Translations under genes and position numbers: made by a program
Shown here: piece by piece, positions 45,678-56,629 of the stretch
Layout of the letters: each line of letters begins with the position of its first letter
Numbering within the stretch: position 1 is the stretch's first letter
Assembly: GCF_000185965.1 (NCBI RefSeq)
Contig: NC_014924.1
Span: 868,001-932,000, forward strand
DNA: 64,000 nt
Reading direction: 5' to 3'
Source: Pseudoxanthomonas suwonensis 11-1
GTDB lineage: Bacteria; Pseudomonadota; Gammaproteobacteria; Xanthomonadales; Xanthomonadaceae
The notes under the pieces: model-generated
Told to the model about the DNA's origin: nothing
Database searches by the model: none
What the model saw: only the letters and a program-made list of their open reading frames with translations

Positions 45678-47750
45678 TCAGAGCCAGGCGTTGCGCTGTT
45701 CGGGAGTCAGCTCCACGAACGGCGTCTCGCGGTCGGTGCGGGCCGGGGTCGCGCGGGCCTTGCGGATGGCACCGATGGAGTAGAACAGCACGCTCACCAC
45801 CACGCCCATGAACAGCACGGTCAGCGCGGCATTGACGTAGTTGTTGATCATCACCTGCTGCATGGCATCGAAGTCCTTCGACGGCGGCAGCAGCTGGCCG
45901 GAGGCGATGGCATCGCGGTAGCGGTTGGCCTGGGCCAGGAAGCCCACGCCCGGATCCTTGGAGAACAGCTTGATCCAGCCCGCGCTCAGGGTGCAGGCCA
46001 GCAGCCAGATGGTGGGCAGGATCGGCACCCAGGCGTAGCGGTCCTTCTTCATCTTGAACAGGACCACCGTGCACAGCAGCAGGGCGATGCCGGCCAGCAT
46101 CTGGTTGGCGATGCCGAACAGCGGCCACAGCATGTTGATGCCGCCCAGCGGATCGGTCACGCCCTGGTAGAGGAAGTACCCCCACAGCGCCACGCAGCCG
46201 GCGGTGGCGATGACATTGGGAACCCAGGCATCGGTGCGGCGCATGGCCGGGATGAAGTTGCCGAGCAGGTCCTGGAGCATGAAGCGGCCGGAACGGGTGC
46301 CCGCATCCACCGCGGTGAGGATGAACAGCGCCTCGAACAGGATCGCGAAGTGGTACCAGAACGCCATCATGCCGTCGCCCGGCAGGGCGGCGTGCAGGAT
46401 CTGGGCGATGCCCACGGCCAGGGTGGGTGCGCCACCGGCGCGCGACAGGATCGAGGGCTCGCCGACCTCGACCGCGGTCTGCTGCAGCACTTCAGGCGTG
46501 ATGACGAAGCCCCAGCTGGACACGGTCTGGGCCACGCTGGCCGCATCGGTGCCGATCACCGCCGCCGGGCTGTTCATGGCGAAGTACACGCCCGGGTCGA
46601 TGATCGAGGCGGCGACCAGGGCCATGATCGCGACGAAGGATTCCATCAGCATGCCGCCGTAGCCCAGGTAGGGGGCGTGGCGCTCGTTGGCCATCAGCTT
46701 GGGCGTGGTGCCGGAGCTGATCAGGGCGTGGAAGCCGGAGACCGCGCCGCAGGCGATGGTGATGAACAGGAACGGGAACATCGAGCCCTTCCACACCGGG
46801 CCGGTGCCATCGGTGAACTGGGTCAGGGCCGGCATGCGCAGGTCGGGCATGACCACCACGATGCCGATGGCCAGGGCGATGATGGTGCCGATCTTGAGGA
46901 AGGTCGACAGGTAGTCGCGGGGGGCCAGCAGCAGCCACACCGGCAGCACCGCGGCGACGAAGCCGTAGCCGATCAGCATCCAGGTGATCTGGGTGCCGGT
47001 GAAGGTGAAGGCCGGACCCCACACCGGGTCGGCGGCGACCTTGCCGCCGAACCAGATCGCGGCCAGCAGCAGGACCAGGCCGACGACCGAGATCTCGCCG
47101 ATCCTGCCGGGCCGGATATAGCGCATGTACACGCCCATCAGGATGGCGATGGGCATGGTCGCGATCACGGTGAACATGCCCCAGGGACTTTCGGCCAGGG
47201 CTTTCACCACGATCATCGCCAGCACGGCCAGGATGATGATCATGATCAGGAAGGCGCCGAACAGGGCGATGGTGCCGGGCACCTGGCCCATCTCCTCGCG
47301 CACCAGGTCACCCAGCGAGCGCGCGTCGCGGCGGCTGGAGATCACCAGGACCATGAAGTCCTGCACCGCGCCGGCGAGGACCACGCCCACCACCAGCCAC
47401 AGCAGGCCGGGGAGATAGCCCATCTGCGCGGCCAGGACCGGGCCCACCAGCGGGCCGGCGCCGGCGATGGCGGCGAAGTGGTGGCCGAACAGCACGTGCT
47501 TGTTGGTCGGCACGTAGTCCAGGCCGTCGTTGTTGAGCACCGCCGGGGTGGCGCGGTTGGCGTCCAGCCCCAGCACCTTGTCGGCGATGAACAGGGCGTA
47601 GTAGCGGTAGGCGACCAGGTACAGGGACACCGCCGCGACCACGATCCAGAGCGCGTTGATGTGTTCGCCGCGGCGCAGCGCGACCGTGCCCAGGCAGAAC
47701 GCGCCGAGCAGCGCAAGCGCTGCCCACGCGACCTTCGAGAATGCCTTCAT
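45678..47750 (-). CDS. cstA: Carbon starvation protein A / pyruvate transporter
   Basis: This is a large inner-membrane transporter (690 residues, about 16-18 helices) of the CstA family, whose characterised members take up pyruvate or peptides during carbon limitation. Diagnostic blocks are HFAAIAGAGPLVGPVLAAQMG, VISSRRDARSLGD, FHALISSGTTPKL and GINMLWPLFGIANQMLAGIAL. The ATG at 47750 is preceded by a GGAGACAAC Shine-Dalgarno. It is the first gene of cstA-ybdD. Regulation by a CRP-like site or a BtsR-type regulator is plausible but not shown by the sequence. Confidence 0.94.
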   Translation of the reverse strand: MKAFSKVAWAALALLGAFCLGTVALRRGEHINALWIVVAAVSLYLVAYRYYALFIADKVLGLDANRATPAVLNNDGLDYVPTNKHVLFGHHFAAIAGAGPLVGPVLAAQMGYLPGLLWLVVGVVLAGAVQDFMVLVISSRRDARSLGDLVREEMGQVPGTIALFGAFLIMIIILAVLAMIVVKALAESPWGMFTVIATMPIAILMGVYMRYIRPGRIGEISVVGLVLLLAAIWFGGKVAADPVWGPAFTFTGTQITWMLIGYGFVAAVLPVWLLLAPRDYLSTFLKIGTIIALAIGIVVVMPDLRMPALTQFTDGTGPVWKGSMFPFLFITIACGAVSGFHALISSGTTPKLMANERHAPYLGYGGMLMESFVAIMALVAASIIDPGVYFAMNSPAAVIGTDAASVAQTVSSWGFVITPEVLQQTAVEVGEPSILSRAGGAPTLAVGIAQILHAALPGDGMMAFWYHFAILFEALFILTAVDAGTRSGRFMLQDLLGNFIPAMRRTDAWVPNVIATAGCVALWGYFLYQGVTDPLGGINMLWPLFGIANQMLAGIALLLCTVVLFKMKKDRYAWVPILPTIWLLACTLSAGWIKLFSKDPGVGFLAQANRYRDAIASGQLLPPSKDFDAMQQVMINNYVNAALTVLFMGVVVSVLFYSIGAIRKARATPARTDRETPFVELTPEQRNAWL

Positions 47751-47886
47751 GAGTTGTCTCCGACGAGGGTACGACTAGGGTCGTCCTGCATGCCGGGCGG
47801 GTCAATCAGTGTTCAGCCCCAGACGCTGCGACTTTGGTATTACCCGGCTGCCGGAGCATTCCACCGCATATGTTGTCGCGGCGTGT

Positions 47887-48891
47887 TCACAGCCAGCCGG
47901 AGCGCTTGAACAGCCGGTACAGCACCAGGCACACCACGCCCACGCCCAGCGCCAGCGCCGGGTAGGCCCAGCGCGGGGCCAGCTCGGGCATGTGTGCGAA
48001 GTTCATTCCGTACCAGCTGGTGACCAGGGTCGGCGCGGCCAGCAACGCGGCCCAGGCGCCGAGGCGCTTGACCGTCTCGCCCTGGGCCAGCGTGACCAGC
48101 GACAGGTTCACGCTCAGCGCGGTGCCGAGCATGTCGCGCAGGCTGTCGATGGCATCGTTGATCCGCACCACGTGGTCGTGCACGTCGCGCAGGTACAGGC
48201 GCACGTCCTCCGGCACCAGCTGGCCCTGCGCGGCCTGGCTGCGCACCAGCTGCTGCAGCACGTCCTGCAGCGGCGAGACCGAGCCGCGCATGTTGGCGAG
48301 GTCGCGCTTGAGGTCGTACAGCCGGACCACGATGGCGCGGCGGTAGGTGTCGGAGAAGATGTCGCGCTCCAGCGCCTGCAGGGTGTCGCGGTGGGCGTCC
48401 ACGATCGGCGCGTAGTTGTCGACGATGAAGTCGAGCACGCCGTACAGGGCCATCGCCGGTCCGGGGCGCAGCAGCTCCGGCTCGCGCTCCAGCCGCTGCC
48501 GCACCGGTGCGTAGGACAGCGAGGCGCCGTGGCGCACGGTCACCAGGAAGCGGCGGCCGAGGAAGGCGTGGGTCTCGCCGTAGGCGATCCGGCTGCCGTC
48601 CATCTGGGTCGTGTGCGCGGCCAGGAAGAGCGTGTCGCCATAGGCCTCGACCTTGGGCCGCTGGTGCGCCTTGCCCGCGTCCTCCACCGCCAGCGGGTGC
48701 AGGCCGAGTGCGTCCTGCAGCCGCAGCAGGATCTCGCGCGCCGGTTCGTACAGGCCGATCCAGGCAAAGCCAGGCGCGTCCCCGGCGATGCAGGAGCCCA
48801 GCTCCTCCAGCGACATGTCGTGGCGGCGGCCGTCGCCGTCATACCAGGCGGAGGCGACGACGCAGGTGGGCAGGGGTGTAGGCGTGATCAT
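47887..48891 (-). CDS. corA: CorA-family magnesium/cobalt transporter
   Basis: This 334-residue CorA-type divalent cation channel has a large N-terminal cytoplasmic domain, a long stalk helix and two C-terminal transmembrane helices. The signature YGMNF precedes the last loop, as required for Mg2+ selectivity. The ATG at 48891 (MITPTPLPT) is preferred. An upstream ATG at 48927 adds twelve Ala/Arg-rich residues. It lies between the DUF4105 gene (43-base gap) and cstA on the same strand. CorC, a factor linked to Mg/Co efflux, is encoded two genes upstream. Confidence 0.92.
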   Translation of the reverse strand: MITPTPLPTCVVASAWYDGDGRRHDMSLEELGSCIAGDAPGFAWIGLYEPAREILLRLQDALGLHPLAVEDAGKAHQRPKVEAYGDTLFLAAHTTQMDGSRIAYGETHAFLGRRFLVTVRHGASLSYAPVRQRLEREPELLRPGPAMALYGVLDFIVDNYAPIVDAHRDTLQALERDIFSDTYRRAIVVRLYDLKRDLANMRGSVSPLQDVLQQLVRSQAAQGQLVPEDVRLYLRDVHDHVVRINDAIDSLRDMLGTALSVNLSLVTLAQGETVKRLGAWAALLAAPTLVTSWYGMNFAHMPELAPRWAYPALALGVGVVCLVLYRLFKRSGWL

Positions 48892-48934
48892 CCGCCGCAT
48901 CCTGCGTGCTGCAGGCGCGGCGGGCAAGCCGGGT

Positions 48935-50109
48935 TCAGCGGCGCCGGCCGAGGGCCAGGGCCAGGGCCAGCGCCAGGTGCAGCGGTAACAGCAGGGCCAC
49001 CCAGGGCTGGTTGAACTGCGGCTGCAGGCTCAGCCATTGCAGCAGCCAGCCGACGCCGCCCAGCGCAGCGACGATCCACAGCAGCGGGCGGAACAGGCGT
49101 CCGGGCTGGCGACCGCGCAGCAGGGCGAAGGCGCCGGGCAGGAGCAGCAGGCACAGTGGGTCGAGCAGGGACAGGTTGCGGTTGGCCCAGGCGGCCTCGT
49201 GCGCGGTGCCCAGCCACAGGAAGGCCAGCAGCGAACCGGCGATGCCACACAGCAGCCACAGCGGCGTGGCGAGAGCGGCGATCACGCGCGGGCGCTGGCG
49301 CAGGGCCAGGATCGCGGCGGCACCGGCCAGGCCGGCCAGCAGCCACGGCCAGGTGCGGCGCGGACGCTCTTCCGGTTCGGGATCGACCAGGTGCGGCAGC
49401 ACCTCGTGCTCGGACTGCACCAGCGGGCGGCCGGCGGCGTTGCGTGCCTCGCGCAGGCTGTCGGCCAGGCGCATCGGCACGAAGGCCTCCTCCCAGCGCG
49501 ACAGCGGGCGGTCAGCGTACGGACCCAGGCCCGCGTCGAAGCCCAGCCATATCCACGGCGCCGGCCGCGCCAGGCGCACGGCCTCGCTGCGGTAAGTGTT
49601 GCCGCGCGAGCGCCCGGACAGCTGGGTGCGCAGCGCGCCGCCGAGGGCCTCGTCCAGCGCGTCGCGGACCTTGGTCGCGCAGTTGGCGGTGAAGTAGTCG
49701 TAGCGGTAGCGCGCGTTCTCCGGCCGCGCCTGCTCGGCCAGGGCCGCGGCCAGGGCGCTGGCCTGGGCCGGCTCGATGTCCAGCCACTGCAGGGTCACCC
49801 CGCGGCCGGACTCGCGGTACTGCTGCAGGTCCAGCTCCAGCGGCAGGGCGACCAGCATGTACATCATCTCGCCGCGCACGAAGCGGCCGACGAAGTCCGG
49901 CTCGCCCGGATCGAAGTAGCCGAAGTTGTAGGAAGTGGCCTCGCCGGTTTCCGGGTCGACCACGACGATGGCGTCGTGGCCGAAGCGCTCGAAGAACACC
50001 TCGCCCGGCTCCATGGTCAGCACGCCGATCCGCGGCGCGGCCACGGCCAGCGGGGCCAGCAACGCGAGCAGGCCGGCCAGCAGCAGGGCCGCCCAGGCCT
50101 TGGCCCGCA

Positions 50110-50110
<1 letters not shown>
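48935..50110 (-). CDS. DUF4105 family exported/membrane protein
   Basis: This 391-residue protein begins with a signal peptide (LLLAGLLALLAPLAVAAP) and continues with a soluble DUF4105 region: VLTMEPGEVFFERFGHDAIVV resembles a papain-like or NlpC-related fold, and YDYFTANCATKVRDAL carries a Cys. The C-terminal third consists of hydrophobic helices. It may be a membrane-tethered hydrolase, which is inferred only from the domain. The ATG at 50110 overlaps the corC stop by one base, so it is translated from the corC message. Confidence 0.75.
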
Positions 50111-50991
<881 letters not shown>

Positions 50992-51037
50992 CTGGGGGGT
51001 GGGAACAGCGCCCGGATGGAGGGGCGTTGGCCGCAGT

Positions 51038-51640
51038 CTAGCGTGGAAGGGCGACCCCGGGCGAGGCGCCGGCCGCCGTTCCCGGCTCTTCCGGCTCGTC
51101 CGGTTCCAGCGGATCGCGGCTGTAGCTGCAGCCGGCCAGGGTCTTGCCGGGGTGGGAATCCACGTTGGAGACGCTGACCACGGCCGACTCGATCCAGCCA
51201 CCCTGGCCGTCCCCGCCGGGGACCTCCTCGGCCCGCACCTCCAGCCCGAACAGGGCCTTCTGCGGGGTGTCGATCCCGGCTTCGAGCCCCAGCTCGCGGG
51301 CCAGCGGGCGCGGGTCGGGCAGGTCGAGCACGGCCAGGATGGCGTCGCCGGCGAAGGCGATGTGGTCGCTCTGGTGGCCGAACACGGTCACCGGGGTGTT
51401 GAGCCGGTACTCGACCATGAAGGGATTGGCCTGCGGCTGCGGACGCCAGCCCAGCGAGACCGCGGCCAGCGGGTCCATCTGCAGCGGCAGCAGGGCGATG
51501 AAGCCCTGGTATGAGCCGCGGCATTCAAGCAGTGCGGCCAGGTCCGGCGCTTCGGTCGTCGTCTCCTGGGCGATCGCGGCGGGAATCGCGGCGGCCAGGG
51601 CCAGGGCCAGGGCGAGGGCGGGCAGGGCGCGACGGGCCAC
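51038..51640 (-). CDS. Secreted protein of unknown function
   Basis: Not recognised. The 200-residue product begins with a clear signal peptide (ALPALALALALAAAIPAAIA, cleavage near residue 24). The mature part has two Cys (in LLECRGSYQG and LAGCSYSRD) that could form a disulfide, and ends in an acidic Pro/Glu segment. It starts at GTG (51640), six bases from the ybeY stop, and lies 46 bases upstream of corC on the same strand, so it is probably part of the ybeY-corC operon. A periplasmic partner role is only inference. Confidence 0.65.
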   Translation of the reverse strand: MARRALPALALALALAAAIPAAIAQETTTEAPDLAALLECRGSYQGFIALLPLQMDPLAAVSLGWRPQPQANPFMVEYRLNTPVTVFGHQSDHIAFAGDAILAVLDLPDPRPLARELGLEAGIDTPQKALFGLEVRAEEVPGGDGQGGWIESAVVSVSNVDSHPGKTLAGCSYSRDPLEPDEPEEPGTAAGASPGVALPR

Positions 51641-51645
51641 CGGCG

Positions 51646-52137
51646 TCAGTCCCCGCGCTCGGCCGCGTACGGGTCCGGCAGGCCGAGCCCGGCCAGGATC
51701 TCGCGTTCGAGCTGCTCCATGGCCTCGGCCTCCTTGTCGTCCTCGTGGTCCCAGCCCAGCAGGTGCAGGGTGCCGTGGACGGTCAGGTGGGCGTAGTGCG
51801 CGGCCAGGGGCTTGCCCTGTTCGGCGGCCTCGCGGGCCACCACCGGGGCGCAGATCACCAGGTCGCCCAGCAGCGGGAACTTGATCCCCTTGGGCAGGCC
51901 CTCCGGCATCTCGGCCGGGAAGCTGAGCACGTTGGTCGCGTAGTCCTTGCCGCGGTAATGGCGGTTGAGGGCCTGGCCCTCGGGAGCGTCGACGATGCGG
52001 ATGGCGAGGTCGGCCTCGCGGATGCGTCCGGCCAGCGCGGCGGCCACCCACTTGCGGAAGCTCTGCGCGGCGGGCACGCCGGCGCGCGGCACCGCATAGC
52101 TCACCGCGACATCGAGACGGACGGGACCCTTGGTCAT
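51646..52137 (-). CDS. ybeY: Endoribonuclease YbeY
   Basis: YbeY is a zinc-dependent RNase needed for 16S rRNA 3'-end maturation and ribosome quality control. The 163-residue enzyme has the metal motif [14 protein letters not shown] with three His ligands, [10 protein letters not shown] and [10 protein letters not shown]. It follows phoH and precedes the secreted protein and corC, the conserved miaB-phoH-ybeY-corC order. The ATG at 52137 gives the expected length. Confidence 0.95.
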   Translation of the reverse strand: MTKGPVRLDVAVSYAVPRAGVPAAQSFRKWVAAALAGRIREADLAIRIVDAPEGQALNRHYRGKDYATNVLSFPAEMPEGLPKGIKFPLLGDLVICAPVVAREAAEQGKPLAAHYAHLTVHGTLHLLGWDHEDDKEAEAMEQLEREILAGLGLPDPYAAERGD

Positions 52138-52219
52138 GGCATTGGATCGGGCGATACGTGGGCGTGCAGTATCGCGCGCCCACGCCTCCGCCGCGACCCG
52201 CGCGCCCGTGCCCGGCCTG

Positions 52220-53203
52220 TTACTGGCCCTGTTCGTCGCGCGCGTTGTCCCGGTCGCGGCGGTCGTAGGCGTTGACGATGCGCGCGACCAGCGGGTGGCG
52301 GACCACGTCGCGGCCCTCGAAGAAGGTGAAGCTGACGCCTTCCACGCCGCGCAGCACTTCGATCGCATCCTTCAGCCCCGACTTGACGTGCTTGGGCAGG
52401 TCGATCTGGGTCATGTCGCCGGTCACCACCGCGGTGGAGCCGAAGCCCAGTCGGGTCAGGAACATCTTCATCTGCTCGATGGTGGTGTTCTGCGCTTCGT
52501 CCAGGATCACGAAGGCGTCGTTGAGGGTGCGGCCGCGCATGTAGGCCAGCGGCGCGATCTCGATGACGTTCTTCTCCAGCAGCTTGACCACCTTCTCCAC
52601 ACCCAGCATCTCGTACAGGGCGTCGTACAGCGGGCGCAGGTAGGGATCGACCTTCTGGGTCAGGTCGCCGGGCAGGAAGCCGAGCTTCTCGCCGGCCTCC
52701 ACCGCCGGGCGCACCAGCACCAGGCGCTGTACCCGCGATTCGTTGAGCGCGTCCACCGCCATGGCCACGGCCAGGAAGGTCTTGCCGGTGCCGGCCGGGC
52801 CGATGCCGAAATTGATGTCGTGGGTGGCGATCGAATGCAGGTAGCGGGCCTGGTTGGCGCCGCGGCCACGGATGGTGCCGCGGCGCACCTTCACCGACAC
52901 TTCCTGCGGCTGGTAGCCGGCCTCGTCGACCTGGTCGACGTTGGCGTCGTTGAGGCGCAGGTGGATGGCGTGGCTGTCGAAGGTCGTGTCGCCGGCCTCG
53001 GCGTACAGCGCCTGCAGCAGGTGCTCGGCGCGCGAGGCGGCACCGGCCTCGCCTGTCACGCGGAAGATGTTGCCGCGGTTGGCGATGGCTACGCCCAGGC
53101 GCAGCTCGATCTGGCGCAGGTGCTGGTCGAACGGGCCGGCCAGGTTGGCGAGCCGCTCGGTGTCGGCGGGTTCGAGGGTGAAGTCGCGCTGGGTCTGGGT
53201 CAT
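52220..53203 (-). CDS. phoH: PhoH-like ATPase
   Basis: This cytoplasmic P-loop ATPase (327 residues) of the PhoH/YbeZ family is linked to RNA handling together with YbeY. The Walker A is [11 protein letters not shown], preceded by [13 protein letters not shown], and the downstream [15 protein letters not shown] block carries the Walker B residues, followed by GDMTQIDLP. The ATG at 53203 is the family start (MTQTQRDF). The 148-base gap to miaB contains a hairpin, so phoH may also have its own promoter. Confidence 0.94.
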   Translation of the reverse strand: MTQTQRDFTLEPADTERLANLAGPFDQHLRQIELRLGVAIANRGNIFRVTGEAGAASRAEHLLQALYAEAGDTTFDSHAIHLRLNDANVDQVDEAGYQPQEVSVKVRRGTIRGRGANQARYLHSIATHDINFGIGPAGTGKTFLAVAMAVDALNESRVQRLVLVRPAVEAGEKLGFLPGDLTQKVDPYLRPLYDALYEMLGVEKVVKLLEKNVIEIAPLAYMRGRTLNDAFVILDEAQNTTIEQMKMFLTRLGFGSTAVVTGDMTQIDLPKHVKSGLKDAIEVLRGVEGVSFTFFEGRDVVRHPLVARIVNAYDRRDRDNARDEQGQ

Positions 53204-53318
53204 CGGCGGCGCGCTGCCTGCGCGCGTGGCGCGGGGGCGCCATTGTTTCGGGGCCGAAAGGTTAGCGCGGGGCAGGCGGTGGAACCAGTGAAAACGCCGC
53301 CATGGCGGCCGCCAGTGA

Positions 53319-53343
53319 GCCCCTCTCCTGCCGGGAGAGGGGC
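53319..53343 (-). terminator. Hairpin between miaB and phoH
   Basis: A 10-bp stem (53319-53328 with 53334-53343) and a 5-nt loop lie 9 bases past the miaB stop. There is no T-run; it may attenuate rather than fully stop transcription. Confidence 0.45.
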
Positions 53344-53351
53344 CACCTGCC

Positions 53352-54806
53352 TCAGGCCAGCACGAGCTCGCCGCGCAGCGAGTTGGTCAGTGCCGCGGTG
53401 ATGCGCACGTCCACGAACTGGCCGACCAGTCGCGGGTTGCCGGGGAAGTTCACCGAGCGCATGTTCTCGGTCTTGCCGGTCAGTTCGGCCGGGTTCTTCT
53501 TCGACGGGCCCTCGACCAGCACGGTCTGCACGCTGCCGACCATGGCCTCGGAGATGCGCGCGGCGTTGGCGTTGATCGTGGCCTGCAGGCGCGACAGGCG
53601 GGCGTGCTTGGCCTCGTCGCCGACGTCGTCCGGCAGGTCCGCGGCCGGGGTGCCGGGACGGCGCGAGTAGATGAAGGAGAAGCTCTGGTCGAAGCCCACG
53701 TCCTCGATCAGCTTCATGGTCTTCTCGAAGTCGGCGTCGGTCTCGCCGGGGAAGCCGACGATGAAGTCCGAGGAGATCGAGATGTCCGGGCGCACCGCGC
53801 GCAGCTTGCGGATCTTCTGCTTGAACTCGAGCGTGGTGTAGCCGCGCTTCATCGCGCCGAGGATGCGGTCGCTGCCGGACTGCACCGGCAGGTGCAGGTA
53901 GTTGGCCAGCTGCGGCACGTCGCGGTAGGCCTCGACCAGCGAGTCGGAGAACTCCAGCGGGTGCGAGGTGGTGAAGCGGATGCGGCCGATGCCCTCGATC
54001 TGGGCGATGGTGCGGATCAGCAGGCCGAGGTCCGCGACCTCCTCCGTGCCTTCGCCCATCGGCCCGCGATAGGCGTTGACGTTCTGGCCCAGCAGGTTGA
54101 TCTCGCGCACGCCCTGGGCGGCCAGCTGGGCGACCTCGACCAGCACGTCCTCGAACGGGCGGCTGACCTCGGTGCCGCGGGTGTAGGGCACCACGCAGAA
54201 CGAGCAGTACTTGGAGCAGCCTTCCATGATCGAGACGAAGGCGCTGGGGCCTTCGGCGCGCGGCTCGGGCAGGCGGTCGAACTTCTCGATCTCCGGGAAG
54301 GAGATGTCCACCTGCGGGCGCTGCTGCTCGCGGCGGGCGCGGATCAGCTCCGGCAGGCGGTGCAGGGTCTGCGGGCCGAACACCAGGTCCACGTAGGGCG
54401 CGCGCTTGACGATCGCCTCGCCCTCCTGGGAGGCGACGCAGCCGCCGACGCCGATGATCACCTCGCGGCCGCCTTCCTTCAGCGCCTTCCAGCGGCCGAG
54501 CTGGCTGAACACCTTCTCCTGGGCCTTCTCGCGGATCGAGCAGGTGTTGACCAGGACGACGTCGGCCTCCTCCGGGTTGTCGGTCAGCTCCAGGCCCTCG
54601 TGCTCGGCGAGCACGTCGGCCATGCGGGCCGAGTCGTACTCGTTCATCTGGCAACCGTGGGTCTTGATGTAGAGCTTGCCGCGGGCCCCGCCGGGAATGG
54701 CGCGCGGAGCGGCGCCCGGCAGCGGGACCAGGGAGGGGGCGGGGGTGGTGGCGGGCGCGATGGCGGCGTCCGGAACGAGGTCCGGAGAAGCGTTCATCCC
54801 GGTCAT
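53352..54806 (-). CDS. miaB: tRNA-2-methylthio-N6-dimethylallyladenosine synthase MiaB
   Basis: MiaB is a radical-SAM methylthiotransferase that adds the 2-methylthio group to i6A37, completing the modification begun by MiaA (also in this window). The 484-residue protein has the N-terminal UPF0004 cluster Cys ([28 protein letters not shown]), the radical SAM motif [10 protein letters not shown], and a C-terminal TRAM domain ([12 protein letters not shown]). An unusual Ala/Pro-rich N-terminal extension of about 45 residues precedes the core. Start ATGs at 54806 and 54797 are both possible. Confidence 0.95.
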   Translation of the reverse strand: MTGMNASPDLVPDAAIAPATTPAPSLVPLPGAAPRAIPGGARGKLYIKTHGCQMNEYDSARMADVLAEHEGLELTDNPEEADVVLVNTCSIREKAQEKVFSQLGRWKALKEGGREVIIGVGGCVASQEGEAIVKRAPYVDLVFGPQTLHRLPELIRARREQQRPQVDISFPEIEKFDRLPEPRAEGPSAFVSIMEGCSKYCSFCVVPYTRGTEVSRPFEDVLVEVAQLAAQGVREINLLGQNVNAYRGPMGEGTEEVADLGLLIRTIAQIEGIGRIRFTTSHPLEFSDSLVEAYRDVPQLANYLHLPVQSGSDRILGAMKRGYTTLEFKQKIRKLRAVRPDISISSDFIVGFPGETDADFEKTMKLIEDVGFDQSFSFIYSRRPGTPAADLPDDVGDEAKHARLSRLQATINANAARISEAMVGSVQTVLVEGPSKKNPAELTGKTENMRSVNFPGNPRLVGQFVDVRITAALTNSLRGELVLA

Positions 54807-54890
54807 GGCGGTTAATCCAGGCGGGCAGGGGGGCGGCATTGTAGCCGCGGCGGGGCCGGGGCGCCCCCCTCCGGGCCCGCATTCCCCGAC

Positions 54891-54919
54891 TTGGCAAGCC
54901 GGCGTCCAGCCCGGATACT
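54891..54919 (+). promoter_or_regulatory. Sigma-70 promoter for the lytic transglycosylase gene
   Basis: A -35 TTGGCA (54891-54896), an exact 17-base spacer and a -10 GATACT (54914-54919) are present. The start site would fall at about 54926, immediately before the ATG at 54927, suggesting a leaderless message. Confidence 0.55.
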
Positions 54920-54926
54920 CCGCCCC

Positions 54927-55844
54927 ATGGGGACCTTGGGGAAGGCAGCCGTCCTGCTGCTGCTCGCGCTGGCCGCGGTTCCGGCAAGCGCAGGCACCGT
55001 GTACCGGTGCGTAGGCAGCGACGGCATATCCAGCTACGTGACCAAGCGGATGCCCGGTGCGCAGTGCACCGTGGCAAGCCACTTCACGCCCGATCGCCGG
55101 ACCCCGCGCGCGGCCGCCAGGCCGGCGCCGGCGCCGGTGGCCGCCACCCCGGTTTCCGCGGCCGCCGCCGGCGGAGCCACGGGCGAACCGGTCATGGTGC
55201 CGGCGGTCGCGACCACCCCGGCGCCTGCGCCCGCCAAGGCGTCCACGGGCACGCCGGTCCGGCGCCAGGTCAGCGGCCAGGTCTATTCCTATATGAAGGA
55301 CGGCGTGCGCCACTTCACCAGCCGGCCCCCGGGGCGCGGCTCCGGTGCCAGCTCGGTGCGCACCGTGGCGTACTCCTTCATGGAGACCTGCTACGCCTGC
55401 GGCGTGCAGCCCGGGGTGAGCTTCGCCACAGTGCGCCTCAACACCGACGCCTACCGCGACGAGATCGCCGCGGCGGCGCGCGAGTTCGGGGTCGAGGAGG
55501 CGGTGGTGCGGGCGGTGATCCATGCCGAATCCGCGTTCAACCCCTCGGCGCTGTCGCATGCCGGTGCCCAGGGCCTGATGCAGCTGATGCCCGCCACCGC
55601 GCGCCGGTTCGGGGTCAGCGACAGCTACGACGCCCAGCAGAACATCCGCGGCGGCACCCGGTACCTGGCCTGGCTGCTGAAGCGCTTCAACGGCGACCTG
55701 ACCCTGGCCGCGGCCGGGTACAACGCCGGCGAGGGCGCCGTGGACCGCTACAACGGGGTGCCGCCCTACAGCGAGACCCAGCGCTACGTGCAGCGCGTCG
55801 GCGTGCTCGCCGAGCGCTACCGCGGCGTCCTGGCCTCGCGCTGA
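54927..55844 (+). CDS. Exported lytic transglycosylase (SLT family)
   Basis: This 305-residue murein hydrolase cleaves glycan strands non-hydrolytically. A signal peptide ([20 protein letters not shown]) comes first, followed by a DUF4124-like Cys-containing segment ([13 protein letters not shown]) and an Ala/Pro-rich linker. The C-terminal SLT domain has the catalytic Glu in IHAESAFNP, and [25 protein letters not shown] and YVQRV follow as in Slt70/MltC-type enzymes. The ATG at 54927 directly follows a good promoter, which supports it. Confidence 0.9.
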   Translation: MGTLGKAAVLLLLALAAVPASAGTVYRCVGSDGISSYVTKRMPGAQCTVASHFTPDRRTPRAAARPAPAPVAATPVSAAAAGGATGEPVMVPAVATTPAPAPAKASTGTPVRRQVSGQVYSYMKDGVRHFTSRPPGRGSGASSVRTVAYSFMETCYACGVQPGVSFATVRLNTDAYRDEIAAAAREFGVEEAVVRAVIHAESAFNPSALSHAGAQGLMQLMPATARRFGVSDSYDAQQNIRGGTRYLAWLLKRFNGDLTLAAAGYNAGEGAVDRYNGVPPYSETQRYVQRVGVLAERYRGVLASR

Positions 55845-55907
55845 GGCCGCCATGGAACACTGCCACGATGGGTCCGGTAACGGGAAAACGCGCGCGACTG
55901 GCCGGCA

Positions 55908-55937
55908 TTGTCGGGTCGTTAAGCGTTCCGTTACACT
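55908..55937 (+). promoter_or_regulatory. Promoter for petABC
   Basis: A -35 TTGTCG (55908-55913), an 18-base spacer and a -10 TACACT (55932-55937) leave a leader of about 65 bases before petA. Confidence 0.45.
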
Positions 55938-56008
55938 TCCTCGTCTTTTGCGGCCGTCCGCGGTCGCGGGCAGCCAACGCTACCAGCTGAAGATTTTCGG
56001 AGTGCCGG

Positions 56009-56626
56009 ATGGCCAACGATGAGGTCCAAGCGCCCGTGAACACGGGCCGACGCCGGTTCCTGACCGCCACCACCGCCGTGGTGGGGGCCGTGGGGGCCGG
56101 TTTCGCAGCAGTACCGTTCATCAAGTCGTGGAATCCCAGCGCCCGGGCGAAGCTCGCCGGTGCCCCGGTGACCGCCGATATCAGTGCCCTGCAGGAAGGC
56201 CAGCGCCTGATCCTGGAGTGGCGCGGCCAACCGATCTGGATCGTCAAGCGTTCCAGGGCCGTGCTCGAGGCGCTGCCGGCGCTCGACGGCCGCCTGCGCG
56301 ATCCCAAGTCGGACAACGCGGACCAGCAGCCGGAGTACGTGCGCCAGGCCAACCCCGAGCTGCGCTCGCTCAAGCCGGAGATCTCCGTGCTGGTCGGCCT
56401 CTGCACCCACCTCGGCTGCTCGCCGGAGATGGCCGCGGAGATCAAGCCCGAGCCATACGACCCGGAGTGGAAGGGCGGCTACTTCTGCCCCTGCCACAAG
56501 TCGCGCTTCGACATGGCCGGCCGCGTGTTCCAGGGCGTGCCCGCCCCGACCAACCTGGTCGTGCCGCCGCACTACTACGCCGACGACAACACCATCGTCA
56601 TCGGCGTCGATCCTCAGGGGGCATAA
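56009..56626 (+). CDS. petA: Ubiquinol-cytochrome c reductase iron-sulfur (Rieske) subunit
   Basis: This is the Rieske [2Fe-2S] subunit of the cytochrome bc1 complex (205 residues). The N-terminus has a twin-arginine-type sequence (NTGRRRFLTATTA) and an anchor helix. The cluster ligands are in CTHLGCSP and CPCHKSRFD. The first gene of petABC, it lies four bases upstream of petB. The ATG at 56009 gives the canonical MANDEV start. Confidence 0.96.
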   Translation: MANDEVQAPVNTGRRRFLTATTAVVGAVGAGFAAVPFIKSWNPSARAKLAGAPVTADISALQEGQRLILEWRGQPIWIVKRSRAVLEALPALDGRLRDPKSDNADQQPEYVRQANPELRSLKPEISVLVGLCTHLGCSPEMAAEIKPEPYDPEWKGGYFCPCHKSRFDMAGRVFQGVPAPTNLVVPPHYYADDNTIVIGVDPQGA

Positions 56627-56629
56627 GCC

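Noticed and set aside
45660-47909. 749-codon plus-strand frame opposite cstA
   Set aside because: His/Asp/Gly-rich antisense translation with no domain, while cstA and ybdD are clear on the minus strand.
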